The position numbers were made by a program, and so were the translations under genes. Shown here in pieces: positions 13,328 through 24,989 of a DNA stretch of 64,000 bases (positions are counted from its first letter, which is position 1; every line of letters starts with the position of its first letter). Source of the DNA: Plantago elongata (lineage: Eukaryota > Streptophyta > Magnoliopsida > Lamiales > Plantaginaceae); contig JAYMSP010000056.1 of the NCBI GenBank assembly GCA_036897095.1, positions 1-64,000 of the forward strand. Reading direction: 5' to 3'. The notes beneath the pieces were generated by a model. The model was not told where the DNA came from. It ran no database searches and saw nothing but the letters and a program-made list of their open reading frames with translations.

Positions 13328-15314
13328 CCAAGGCAGAAAACGCAATGTTCCAATTTTGGCAGATAGCCCGAGCCAGGCTGTCCAGTGTGGTGCTTACAAT
13401 AAGGATGGCACTGAGGAGGTTGATTATTGATTCTGTAAACGTTAGAAGAAAATATGAGACCATGAAAGGATGCAAGATGTTTCCTGTGAACTCTATTAAT
13501 TGGTGTAATTTTCCTGTATGCTCTGACTTTCATTTTGTTTTTGCAGGCTCATGGTTCACTTTCTAGTCATGAACCAGTTCTCTCCCTTTGGCAATACAGA
13601 GAGAAAAGCAATTCAGATCGATCCAACCTAGCTAATGCTGGTCGAGTCTTTTCGATGAAGCTTCCCTTAGAAAAGCAAGATGAAATGTCTCCTGAAGGGT
13701 ACAATCAGGTATAAGGCATTGCTATTCAAGCATATGTGATATTGTGATGTGTTTAAAATTGTGTGTGCACGTCATACATGTCTCAAGTTAGGTAGGTGCA
13801 AGTGATAGATATGTTATCATGGTGGACCATAAAAGAGCATAATTTTTACAAAGGAGTTTCTAGAAATAAAATAGAATATCTTGTGAAGTGATTTTCAATT
13901 ATGTCCAAGATGGCATCTATTGAATTGCTTCGCTTGTATCCTATGCAGATCTCCATACACCCTCCTGTCTTGTATTTTATGATCTTAATTGTTTAAGCCA
14001 CATTATGCACCTGAACGAGTTCCCACTATAATTCTCACAGGATGGTTACATTGACGTTGAAATTCCCGAAGGATTCAGACCTTCCCTGATTCACCCAATT
14101 AACACCTCGAATGATGAGGACCACCCAGATAGGCAAGTAAAAAAATGTTTTTACGGTTATCTTCTGTTCCTTTAAGATGTGAGAATAATTCTCTATTTCT
14201 CATTGGGGGTATGGGTTCTTAACTTTTTTTATGCATCCTTTTTCCATAAACTGGGAGATTCATGAAGTTTGAAACTCCCAATCATGTTTTTGTCTTCACC
14301 GGTATTAATAGATTATGTAAAAGTTAATCTCATTATCTCATAAGCACTGTTGTTATCTGGTGGAACCTTTTCCAGTAGATTTTCCGGTTTTGGCAGCTGA
14401 GATATTATATAAAAATAGTAGAAGCTGTATATTTGTCAGCCCAAGAACACATGCATGCCCACCTACCTGCCTTTACTGCTCTGATAGCTCAAGTTTTATC
14501 ATGTTTACAGCATATCTGATATCGCAAGTCCTGCTGGGTTTGACCTATCATTCCTGGATGAATGGGACTATTCAGCTTCTTTAGCATACCCAAACAATGA
14601 TTCTGCAGATACATCCACCGCTGCTGCACCATCTTTGTCCTTGTCAGGTCTTGATACCAACATGGCATTTAAAGAACACCCGTATAGGCAAGTAAAGTAT
14701 TTGCGCGTACTATTATCTTCTGTTCCTTAAAGATATTGGAATGATTCTCCATTTCTTATTGGGGGCATGAGTTATTTACTTTTTGTGCATGTTTGTCTGT
14801 CTTCATCAGAAAACATTTAATACTGTGTAGATTTATAAAAGTCACTCTCAGAAGCATATTCTGTGAACCTTTACCAGTAGATTTTCCCGTTTTGGTTGCT
14901 GCGATATTTTATGAAAGTAGTAGAAGTTGTGTATAAATCTCAACCCGAAAATACATGCTTTCCCACCTACCTTTGCTGCTCTGATAGCTAAAGTTTTCTC
15001 ATCCATACAGCATACCTGATACCGCAGGCCTCACTTGGTATCACTCAGATTCTTCAGTATCCCCAGACTCTGATTCTGCAGATAAATCCACCACTATACC
15101 ATCCCCTTCCTCGTCTGGTGGTGATGCGCACATGGTATTTGAAGAACAACCCAATGATGTTTCATCAGAGAAAAAGGATGTCAATAAGCCTGTGGATTAT
15201 GGTGACACTGATGGTAGAAGAGGCTCACTGGACTCCAAAGTGATCAACCCTACTACTAATATCAAAGATGTTGGAACAGAAGACACCTCTGAACGTGCCG
15301 AATCTGGAAAGTAG
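5159..15314 (+). CDS. SIT4 phosphatase-associated (SAPS-domain) family protein
   Basis: Predicted regulatory subunit of PP6/Sit4-type protein phosphatase. Twenty exons by my reading: 5159-5197, 5572-5672, 6502-6588, 6713-6788, 6874-6948, 7239-7292, 8700-8762, 8844-8951, 9955-10049, 10147-10355, 11253-11350, 11639-11742, 11828-11993, 12177-12299, 12630-12712, 13226-13418, 13547-13708, 14041-14132, 14511-14687, 15011-15314. They sum to 2409 nt, 802 aa, all joins in frame. The N-terminus (MLWNMKSLTARSP, then FSLEDLLDEEDIVPE) matches plant SAPS proteins. The SAPS domain follows with DSRPKSVLVNLLSVCIS, LLTTYGKLEPPVGK and FFEYPFNNFLHHHVEN. After it comes an acidic linker with 14 consecutive Asp (residues 514-527) and a low-complexity Ser/Asp/Thr-rich tail. 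The last two introns start with GC rather than GT and belong to a tandem duplication. Arabidopsis relatives are of similar size. The exact last exon is the least certain part. Confidence 0.92.
9653..9878. mobile_element. Stowaway-like MITE in intron 8 of the SAPS gene
   Basis: About 225 bp with inverted ends: the left end starts CTACCTCCGCCCC and runs to TTAATACATTGG; the right end, read on the other strand, starts CTACTCCTCTG and runs to TTCATACATTGG. It sits next to TA, as Stowaway elements do. The inner part (AAGCTACCCCACTCCTATC) is shared with the related copy near 22.35-22.57 kb in opposite orientation. It has no coding capacity. Confidence 0.65.
13284..13325 (+). repeat. (GAT)14 microsatellite in the SAPS coding sequence
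   Basis: Fourteen perfect GAT codons in exon 16, preceded by two GATGGT units, encode a poly-aspartate run in the linker after the SAPS domain. Arabidopsis relatives have an acidic stretch in the same place. A pure trinucleotide run can change length without breaking frame. Confidence 0.95.
14115..15150 (+). repeat. Tandem duplication of exon + GC-AG intron at the 3' end of the SAPS gene
   Basis: Unit A (about 14115-14670) holds the end of exon 18, intron 18 and exon 19; unit B (about 14671-15150) holds the end of exon 19, intron 19 and the first half of exon 20. The introns share long tracts, such as ATCTTCTGTTCCTT, ATTGGGGG near their starts and TGCTCTGATAGCT near their ends. Both open with AG|GCAAGTA. 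The encoded peptides are also alike: NNDSADTSTAAAPSLSLSG against DSDSADKSTTIPSPSSSG. Both units keep phase 2. Confidence 0.88.
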
Positions 15315-16339
15315 GATTGACATTTCAGAAAAATGTGTAAATGCTGAACAATGTTGTTGCAGATGAACTTGACGCTTTGCAGGCAAGTTATGCGAGAGGC
15401 TTAACTAGATATGACCGATGAAGATTTCTTTTTTTATTTCTTCTTCATTCTTGTGTATGAACCCTCTGCTATTGTTCCTTGAAGGCTGAAGCCTTGTCCT
15501 TGCTGACTTTATAGGTGTGTACGTTTTTCGTCACCTTCTTTTCGTTATGTGCAGCAACTTAAAACGTCTGTGTCTACATATCTGACCCCCTTTTTTCAAT
15601 TTGTAAAGAATTTGAAACCTGCGGCTCTTGATCTATGGGTGCACATTGGATTCACACATCCTAGCTTGCAAACAATACAAGTCAAGTTTGATTAGTGTTT
15701 GGAGTTGAAAGATGAGATTAAAACGAACTCTGAGTCCACATGCTACTATCGGAATTTGGAATACATCTTTTTTTTCCAATGCATTATGAATATACTTCGT
15801 AACTTTGATATTTCGTTTTGCATTTATTACAATAAATAAGCTGTCGATTTGGCATTTTGTTGGGCATGTTAATTTGAAATCAATATTCATTTAATTTCAG
15901 AAATTTTCCTACAGTCCGGTTCATGAATAAAATGTTGTCTTGAGAAATAAGTGCATCTTTTTCCCTCAGAAAAGTAGAACAGTATTTGTTAGAACTCAGA
16001 AGCAAACATTTGTGGTCCTCTATGAGCTGAAAGTTTAACCTGGTAATTCCATTATTCGGATTATCGCATTCACGTAAGATGTTCGTCTAGTTCTTTTTCA
16101 TAAAAGATTACCAACTATTAATCTCGTATCATATAAGGTACTCGAAGAGAATATTACAAGTACTGTATTTACTGTCTCTAAAGCACCTGTACCCGTTCTC
16201 CTCCTAATTTTCTGCATTTGTTCATTCGGCCAAACATATGGGATGCATCTTTATATTCCATGGAACTGAAGTGCTTGAAAACACTATGGAATTGATCTTA
16301 TGCAGACTATGCACACAAATGGATATCTGAGTTTTTTCT
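15315..16339. other. Tail-to-tail intergenic region (SAPS / CAT 3' UTRs)
   Basis: The SAPS gene ends at 15314 on the plus strand and the amino acid transporter ends at 16340 on the minus strand, so this region holds both 3' UTRs. AATAAA-like signals for the plus-strand gene occur at about 15832 and 15927. I see no other gene. Confidence 0.5.
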
Positions 16340-18249
16340 CTACTCTTTTACTGGTACAGGAACTCCTTCCTCTATTGACTTCACCTCAGAGCTCTTGGCC
16401 GTGTCATACGCAGCGTGAAGTCCCAGCAACAAGTAGTAAACGAAGAGGAACGCAGTCCATGCTCCAAACCTATAGAACGAATACCTGTCTATTGAACCAA
16501 GAAGGAAGAGATTGATGGCAATGGAGAGCGACGGCAACCAAGGGACTAATGGCACTCCCCAAAGCTTAGGTGTACAGGCCTGAGGCACGAGAAACGCTAG
16601 CCCTGCCGTTGATAGAACCCAGATAGGAATGGTAAAGCAGTATCCTATCCATGCTGTCTCGTTGAGGCCCCAATAAGCTGCAGTAGCAGCTGAAGATGCA
16701 AGGATCATGACGAGGAAAAAGATTAGCTTGTTGCGGTTCTCAACTGAGGTCTCGCCAGAAACATAGTATCGCCGTACAAGAAGGGCCACTGCTACAAGGG
16801 AGAAGATGAAGAGAGTTGAGATCGATAGCAAGTCAGATAGGATGTTAAGGCTCGTGAAGAAGGCGATGAGTGCTGTAGTGGAAAGCATAGCAATGGTTGC
16901 GTTGATGGGGGTTCCGGTTTTAGGATCAACCTTAGCGAACCATGGAGGCATCATATGAGTACGGGCAATGTGAGTTAGGTATCGTGCTTGCCCAACCGCT
17001 CCAACAAGGAGAACTGATGTCATTCCCTTTAGTGCCCCTGCAGCGACAATGTATTGAGCCCAACTCCACCCGACACTCTCGAATGCCTTTGAGAAAGGAG
17101 CGTCAACGTCGATACTTGTGTACGGTTGCATTAGGCAGAGAGTTACGGCGAGCAAGCAATAAATTGCGGTGGTAATTACCATCGAGCCAACAAGGCCAAT
17201 GGGAATGTCCCGAGCTGGATTCTTCGTCTCCTCAGCCATGGTTGAAACCGCATCAAATCCAACATAAGCAAAGAAGAGGACAGCTGATGCCCTGAAGACA
17301 CCACGGACACCAAATGGTGCGAAGGGAACGTAGTTGCTCCTGTCAGCTTTGACAAGTCCGCATACAATGATGAACAAAATCACCACAATGTGAACTACAG
17401 AGGCGATGTAGTTAAGCCTTGAGGAGCCTTTCGTGCTGAGAACTGCGATAATGCAAATGAGCATAATCACACCGATAGCTATGGGGTCAAGTTGGTTGTA
17501 TCCTTCCTGTAGGCTGTGAGCATGGATACGGAAATCAGATGGCTCTTTGCCACAGAGTGTGGCAAAGTAGGATGTCCATGAACGGGCCACTGCAGCCCCA
17601 CCAATTACATACTCGAGAAGGATGTTTCCAGCTGCAATGAAGGCCATGAAATCACCAAGCTCCACCCTCAAGTAGGCAAATGAACCACCTGCAGGATTGT
17701 CAAATTAACAATAAGATTGGATTGAAAGTTAAAGGACAGCGCCAAACCTATCCAACTCAGAACAAAACATATATCCTATGACAGTTTATTACATGTCAGG
17801 GGCGTGCATAATCATCTTAAATACTGTAACATACCTGCAACAGGGATTTCAACGGCGAACTCAGTGTAGCAAAAGACCGAAAGCAAGGCCGATAAACCAG
17901 AAACAGCGTACGATAGCACGACGGCAGGGCCAGCATTTTCCCTAGCCTCGAGTCCTGTAAGAACGAATATTCCAGCACCAATGACAGCACCCATGCCGAA
18001 CCACATCAAGTCCCACCAGTTGAGCGTCTTCTTCATCTGGTTCTGGCTACGAGCCTTCACCTGCAGTTCCTCCTCAATGCTCGACCGCGTCAGGACACGA
18101 TCAATGAATCGAGAGGGAGTGTGCTTCAACGCATTGACGTAATTTCCCCAGCTCTGGAACGACTCCTCGGGGTAAAAATCCTCTTTGGAGCAGCACCCCC
18201 TCCGCCTCAGCCCACCTCCATCACTGCTATCTTCAATCCCAGCTCCCAT
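16340..18249 (-). CDS. CAT1: Cationic amino acid transporter (CAT1/AAT1-like)
   Basis: Predicted plasma-membrane importer of arginine, lysine and related amino acids (APC superfamily, CAT family). Two coding exons on the minus strand: 18249-17835 and 17688-16340, joined in frame within the Gly-Gly of PVAGGSFAYLRVELGDF; total 587 aa, close to the roughly 590 aa of Arabidopsis CAT1. Family signatures: RRRGC near the N-terminus, TLNWWDLMWFGMGAVIGAGI at the first membrane segment, VARSWTSYFATL, VGFDAVSTMAEETKNPARD, and LKGMTSVLLVGAVGQARY. Membrane segments are spread along the whole chain, about 14 as usual for CATs. It is read convergently with the SAPS gene and divergently from the cotransporter gene 6.7 kb away. 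The symbol marks the subfamily; orthology needs a tree. Confidence 0.95.
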
Positions 18250-19085
18250 TTTTTCTCCTTATCTCTGCACATGAAATTTTCTCAAATTAATTCATTACAA
18301 TACAGCATTATACTACTGCAGATAACTAGAATCTTAACCAAAGTAAAAACTCAGACAATTTGTACCACATTGATCCACCCACATACTCAAAGAACCTCAA
18401 GTTCTCCTTGAAACAGAAATACTACACAACTTAGATGTTAATGATCAAATTCAACTGCATCTGACATTGAGAAGATAAAATATCTATTCAAATTCAAAAC
18501 AGATGCACTCTCAACAAAATTATCAAAACGTCTCATCAGTTTTTTCATCGAATTTCATAACATTATCTTAATATACTATTCCTAAATTTCACAACAGTTT
18601 TACATAACAATTAAAAAACCATGCAAAACATTTCGAGAATCATTCAAAGAGGCCTACCTTTTTCTAAAAAAATCCAAAACAAACCACCAAACCAAGATTT
18701 TGATCTGTGCTAACATATAAAAATGAAATTGAAGAAATGCAACAAGGAAACTGCTTACATCAGAGATCAACAACGTTAGAAAATGTATATTCAGGCCAGC
18801 TGTGACTAATCAATCAATCAGAAACCAAATCTGGAAACAGAGTATAGAAGCAACTTAACAAGAGAAGTACTGACAGATCATGGTATAGAATCTCCAGACA
18901 ACTAATATTTTTTTTCGATTTCTCACTGGTATCCGTAATGTCATACAATAAAATGAATGAGGGACTTACAACTGAAAGTTGACCTTTTATTATTTGTATA
19001 TGCAGAGAGATGATATGAATGTAGTTTGATGAGATTCAGACCAGCGAGAAGAGGGGCGATAACAGTGGTTTACTCTATGCTTTGA
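18250..19085 (-). other. 5' UTR of the CAT gene with a 700-bp leader intron
   Basis: On the minus strand a good acceptor (GTGCAG) ends at 18265, just upstream of the start codon, leaving a leader exon of 15 nt (18264-18250). A good donor (GTAAGT) begins at 18969, so exon 1 of the leader would be about 19080-18970 and the intron 18969-18265. Plant transporters often carry leader introns. This is prediction; transcript reads would decide it. Confidence 0.5.
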
Positions 19086-19105
19086 GCATGACTCGAAGAA
19101 CAGAC

Positions 19106-19120
19106 TTATATAGTTATATA
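19106..19120 (-). promoter_or_regulatory. Putative TATA box of the CAT gene
   Basis: Two overlapping TATA-like motifs (TATATAACTATATAAG on the minus strand) lie about 30 bp upstream of the inferred leader start near 19080. Confidence 0.4.
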
Positions 19121-20360
19121 TAGTGACAGTTTGTTAAGACAGCCACTAATCATTCTGGACCAGTCGTTACAAATTTACAATAAATCATTTAATGCTGTTA
19201 ATTAGTATTTCGTTTTTTATTTAACTGGACGGTAATAACGAGTTTGAATCTTTTGTCATTTTTCCATTTTGACTCGCGTTGTGAATCTGAATCACTCGTT
19301 GAGTACAGCTGTTAAGAGTTGCTGGTAGAAAGTAGTAATTTTCTCAATGTGTTTGTGGTAACAATTGTGGTAAAAAAGGGAAGTGAGAGAATCTTTTACT
19401 TCTTCTGGTTTACCTTTTGCTAGAAGAAGAATATTTTCACCACCATGAATCTGGCGAGATTCCCTTTCAGTTAAGGAATTGACTAGATTCACATGTCTCC
19501 ATGCGTAGAATACTATGTTACGTAACCGGACCGTTTCCTCCTTTCATTGATAGCATAGTTTTAATTCTCAATTCTATGTGACAGATTGTGAATTTTTTTA
19601 GGTTATATTTAGTAAAATTAGTTGATAAATAGAATAGGTACTAATTATCTACTGCGATTTATTATTATTCTATTGCTTCCACACGACTGTGACATGCTCG
19701 ACTCTATTAGCAAACTTAGGATATTCAACTTCTTGTAAACTGCAACCAATTCAATTCTGTAGTTTAGGAAATGAGCTATCTGATAAAACGGTGTGAAATA
19801 CACGTAATAAACTGATTTACATTTAAATTATTTTAATAAGCTTGTTAAATACAATGTACATGGTAAGAATTGTGACGCTACCTCACATAATGTGTGTGTG
19901 AAATTGACGTATGGAGGGCTCCATCTTAGTGATATGGACTTGTATTAATTAAAACTGCTAGCTGACGATGTTGAAGTTCTTGAGACTTTGTACGCGTACA
20001 AGGAAAAGGACCATTGACAGAAAAGGATATTTTGTTGATTAGCGTTTGTACTTAGTGACCATACTTATCTTCGGCCGTGCTAGTGCTACTGATTACAAAA
20101 CTAACGATAATTTTTTTTAACTTGCTTAGTTGTAGACTTCTAGGGAAGTTACTATGTGCCAGAATCGTGGATTTGGAGGATATGGTCACTCTCTCCTCCA
20201 CTCTAAAACTAATTGTCATGTTTCGGGTTTTTTTATTAATCCATACTAATCCACGTTAATTTTTTTAATTGCTTTTATTATTTTTATTTTACCAACAAAA
20301 CCATCAACAACTTCATACATTTTTATCAAATAATATATATTTGTATACTTACCATGTAAG
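19121..20360. other. Intergenic region, no gene seen
   Basis: AT-rich, with no long open frame of plausible composition. Its proximal part should contain the upstream regulatory region of the CAT gene. Confidence 0.4.
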
Positions 20361-20364
20361 AATA

Positions 20365-21400
20365 ATTGAGTGGATTCTTTTCTTCATCTTATTAGTACAT
20401 TGTTTACTTTTCATTTTTCTCTTTAAATTTTATTTTGTCCAATTTAAGACGTCTATAACTTTTAAAAAAATTATAAAAATAAATAAAAGTTATCAACAAC
20501 TATATTTTTTCGAAATGTATAAATAGAGACCACTCTTGACTATGTTTGAATTATTTTTTCAAGATCTATAAAAACCTCTAATGACTTTATTTGGACCTTA
20601 ATAAATTGTAATATGTGTTTTAGAAGTACAATTTTGTTATATTGGGTCAATAATTAAACTGGCAACATGATATGATAATTAAATAGGGTAACATGGTCGG
20701 GCATCATACACATATATCGGGTGGGGTACATTACCGGACATTGCTTGCTTATGGATACCGACATCAAACACGGATACCATGCATTGGATACGAGTGACAT
20801 GCATCGGATACGGATACCGGACATTGAACACGAGTATCGAGCATCGGATTCGAATATTGGACTTGGCATCGGACACATATACCGGGCAATGGTTACAGTT
20901 ATCGGACATTGCTTATGGATAATGAACATCAAACACGGGTACCGTGCATCGAACACGAGAACGGGCATCGAATATATACGAATACCGGACATCGAGCATG
21001 AATATTGAGCATCGAATTCGAGTTCCAGGTATTATTTTAATATAAATAATTATTTTTATATATTCAAGATATTTATAAAAGTGTTTAAAAGTTAATATTT
21101 GTAAAATTGTATCTTTAGAATTGTTTTACAATTTATTAAGATTCTAATAAAGTTGTTAGTAATTCTTCTACATATCAAAATAATAATTCAAACATAGTCG
21201 AGAGTAATTTCTATTTATAGATCTCAAAGATATAAAATTATTAGTAATTTTTATTTATTTTTTATATTTTATTTTTTAAATTATAAACATTTTAAAGTGG
21301 ATAAAACTAAACTTTAAAAACAAAAAATATGATAAATGGAAATGTGCATGTGGTAATAAGAAGTAGAATGATAAGAATTGTTTATTGTACTTTAATGAGT
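20365..21400. mobile_element. Long-inverted-repeat (foldback-type) element with a minisatellite core
   Basis: Two diverged inverted arms of roughly 285-300 bp each (about 20365-20650 and 21100-21400) flank a GC-richer core. Best arm match: TATAAATAGAGACCACTC followed by TTGACTATGTTTGAATTATT on the left, against the reverse complement of the segment at about 21183-21225. Weaker similarity extends on both sides, for example CCTTAATAAATTGTAA against TCTTAATAAATTGTAA. No protein is encoded. Boundaries and target-site duplication are not resolved. Confidence 0.6.
20690..21030 (+). repeat. Degenerate 20-bp minisatellite
   Basis: About 16 units near 20 bp with a consensus close to CGAACACGAGTACCGGGCAT, sharing the step (G/C)CAT C(G/A)(A/G)A. 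A longer-period repeat is also visible: GGACATTGCTT...GGATA...CATCAAACACGG occurs at about 20737 and again at about 20904. A 20-bp period does not fit a codon reading, so the short open frames here are not genes. Confidence 0.8.
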
Positions 21401-21689
21401 AGATCTGTACGTTTCACATTGAAATTATAATAATTTAATAAGATAAATTTTAATTAAAAAATATAAGTAAGTAAGCCAAATTGTACCATTTAATATCTCC
21501 CCCATCTTTCTGCCTAATGTGTTAAATTGTAACTTGTGCAGTTGATTAATATGATAAAAAAGTGGTCGATATACATGCAAGTAGCAAAGTACTATGTGAC
21601 AAAAAGTATATGTATGTCCCAAATATTGATATTTGCAAATTAAATACTAGATCAAACACTTGAGTAAAGAAACCAAGTTAAAAGATTAA

Positions 21690-21840
21690 GGGGCTGATAC
21701 ATTCAAATGACCATTTGAATGAAATTATAGTAAAATTATATTTAAAATGAAATTGAAATGGAGTATTTGAAGTGTGTTTAGGCCAAGTCACTGTTCATCG
21801 AGTTAAATGGAGACATTTAAATGCTTGACCAATCCGCCCA
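21690..21840. mobile_element. hAT-like MITE, copy 1
   Basis: Short AT-rich element beginning GGGGCTGATACATTCAAATG. Its inner part (GGAGTATTTGAAGTGTGTTT followed by AGGCCAAGTCACTGTTCATCG) matches the reverse complement of the element at 50908-51064, so both belong to one family. No coding capacity. Confidence 0.5.
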
Positions 21841-22344
21841 TTCATATTAATGATAAGGATCAGGGATTAGGTGGGAACGTGAATTTTGCCCGTTGACTGT
21901 TCATAAAATATAGGGAATGTGAATGCAACTCTTGTTCAAGGTGCGGTCATATTTTTAAGATATTATGGGCAACAATTTGAAAGTAAAGTCAATTTAGGAA
22001 GCACAACTCATCATGAGTTTTTCATATTCTTTGCATCATATTCATTGCAGAAACCTAGAAATATACACTTCTCCAAGTTGATTTATCATTCGAGTATTTC
22101 TCCAGTAATAACTACCTGAATTTTAAATAATACAGACTTTAAGATGAGACCGTTACATATAATATCAAGGGTAGCTAGCTATTCTCAAATTCGCAAAATT
22201 TCCCATATGAGTGTGCATGGTTTATACTGATAAGGTGTCACGAGGATGATAAAATTTAACAAGAGGAGATTGTTAATTAACCTCCAATGTTATAAGAGGT
22301 GTTTAATCGCGGTGAGTATTATGACAATATTTTTTGTGAAAAAT

Positions 22345-22570
22345 CCTACTTCCTCCAGAGGATTAATACATCGGGGTAACGTAATTTTATGAGAAAAGTT
22401 AAATTGATATGATATAATATAAAATGTGTCAGAAAAAGTGTAAATTTAATTAAAAAATATACAATTTGAGTGTAAAGTTGAAATTGTTTATTATTTGTGA
22501 GTGTGGGGTAGCTTTCTCAAGTTTTGTTAAAAAACCGTAAATGTAAAACATATAAAGTTTGCGGGATGTT
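22345..22570. mobile_element. Stowaway-like MITE remnant
   Basis: Begins CTACTTCCTCCAGAGGATT and continues ATACATCG. The inner part, read on the other strand (GAAAGCTACCCCACACTC), matches the MITE in intron 8 of the SAPS gene. Degraded; the right end is approximate. Confidence 0.45.
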
Positions 22571-24985
22571 GTGTAACAACTTTTACTCTAAGCATACTTA
22601 TTATAAAACAATCTTAGGTGCTTGATTCAGTGTAAAAAATTTCATTTTCACCTTGGTGATAACAATCTTGCTGATAAATGTATGTGTTTACTTGAGACTA
22701 ATGAGACTGATTGAGAAGCGATTTGAATTGGGAAATGCCCATTCAAATAGTCTGTTTTGTATTTTTTTAAATTATGGAAAATGTAAGGGTTCATTTTAAA
22801 ATTTGGATACATTTTATTATGTTTAAAATATCAAAGGTGTATAAATAATTTACCCTTGTAGAACATTTTAATATAATGCAATGTCGCACTACGTTATTAT
22901 GCGACAGTGCGATGTCATGTCGCATTATTAAAAAATGAAGGGACGAGATTCAATCTTAAGATGATTCAATAACTTAAACCGTAATACTAACAATAGTACA
23001 ATACGGTACCATTACTATTTCTAGTCATCCATTTGTAAGTTTGTAACCACTAACCACCTTGTATAGTACCCAATCTATACACAAGTGCTAAAAAAGTGAA
23101 CTTGGATGGAATTTCTCGTGAGAGCAAAATTTTCTAAATGGCATGTGGACACAGGCCAGACGATACCAGCAGCCCAAAGAATGACATTTCAACAGCTAAA
23201 GATTACAGGCCAGTTCAAACAAACAGCCTACATTCAGTAAACTGCCAATCCAAGCCCACATTTATCACGGTTCCCGCCCAATGATAGACCAGCCTGAGCC
23301 TCAAACCCACAAATGAGTAACTAACTCAAAATGACAATTCCACTTCCCAGATTTGACATTCTAGACGTTCAAAGTCTAGTGATTTGTGCCTGGTACACTG
23401 GTTTGATTACAATATTTGATGATTAAAATTTGTATATACAAAAATGTCTTCCCTTGGAAATCACAATTCTGCCCTCCACCCCACCATTCATTGGATATAC
23501 AGCCACAGGGACAGGGTATAGATTATAGAATCAAACAATGGTGCTTGGCATGTCCAATGCTTTTGCAATATTGGATTCCCAAAATGTTCGACCTGTCCAT
23601 ACACACGTCGGTTGGAAACTTGTTCCAAGCATGTGGGTGAAATCGAAAGCTAATTTATCTCAAATGGTGTTGTGGAGACAGAGCAAGGTCCATGCCTCTA
23701 TCATATATGGATTCTCAATAAATTACACAATGTGATTGTGGAATAATTGCCTGCACTAAAAGAACGACTTAAGATGATGTGGGAAAAAATATTTATCGGA
23801 GTGATTCATAATACTAGGCGTGGCATGATGCTTGGGTGGACTATATTGAAAATGAAACATGATTTGAGGTTGAGAGTACATAGGAATTCCACTGCGACAC
23901 ACCCAAAATATTTATAAATACATTTTTTTTAAACAATTAAAGTTGACTTGAACCCCGACTTATTAGTTGAAGGAAAAACGATTTACCAACTGAGCTGCAA
24001 AATTTAATTAATAATAGATCAAGAGCACAAGAATTTTACACCTACATAATTTACTACATTTTGAAGTCGATCGTGTTTTTACTTTCACACTAATAAATAT
24101 ATGACATAAAAATTACTAGTTAAATAATTAATATGTACCCTTATATTTTTGTTGCAGATCTAATTGTCAGACTAATATTGTCCATGATATCTCTATTCCA
24201 TCTCATCCTACTTCGTTAATTTGTGAATTTTGCCCATCATAATTCAATATTCAGATAACCAATGGCTCAAACAATATATTACACATTCTCACTTCTATGT
24301 CAAAATGTAAAAATTATTTGATATGGAAGTATAGTTGAATTGTATCAACTAAAATTGTAATATTTTTATATTTTTCATCTTTTATACTTTCATGTATTAA
24401 AAAGATCAAAAATAAATTTCTTATCCACCAAATAATATTTTATAAGAATAACAGAGTAATTCTTATCCGTTCAATATATTTTCGAATCTCACAGAAAGAA
24501 ATATTTATGGAACGTGAGCTATTATTTTTTCCTTATTTTGTTTATCACTTTGATTCTATTTATTTTTGGAGGAAAAGTGACAGTAAATGCTTTGAAACGT
24601 AGGTTCGTAATCAGCATTACAGCAGTGATTTTCACGCGCGTGAATGCTGAAGAAAGGTTGTATGCAAGGGAGCGAGAAAAACGAAATAAAAATAAGAAGA
24701 TTTAAAAGAATTAAGTGGCCTTTCCTTAGAAAAACAGATACTCGAAATAGCTTATGAAAACTGCAACCAATTGTTCAACCCATTTTCCATTTCACAATCC
24801 CATTTTCTTCGTGCTTGTTGAATCTTCCAAGTCAGAGATCTTTCTTCATCCGTCCAAATCCTCTGCAACAACTATACATTACATACATACACACACGGTT
24901 TCATTATTTGTTGAAGAAGGAACCTAGGCATTTAAACAAGGAGAAGAAGAAGAGAAGATAAGAACAGATCCAATTCAATTCAGAT
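22571..24985. other. Intergenic region upstream of CCC1
   Basis: No convincing gene. Between 23100 and 23900 base composition is less AT-biased and short open frames occur (e.g. 23416-23640), but I recognise no protein family; it may be transposon debris. The segment from about 24780 holds the likely leader of the CCC1 gene, with pyrimidine-rich and then GAAGAAGA-rich sequence at 24937-24960. Confidence 0.4.
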
Positions 24986-24989
24986 CAGA

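Noticed and set aside
13189-13566. Overlapping open frames with poly-His, poly-Met and poly-Ile across the GAT repeat
   Set aside because: They are other-frame readings of the microsatellite; only the poly-Asp frame joins the neighbouring exons and the conserved protein.
20654-21008. Repetitive open frames (for example IRIPDIEHEYRAS) on both strands
   Set aside because: They are readings of a 20-bp minisatellite whose period is not a multiple of three; no conserved protein.
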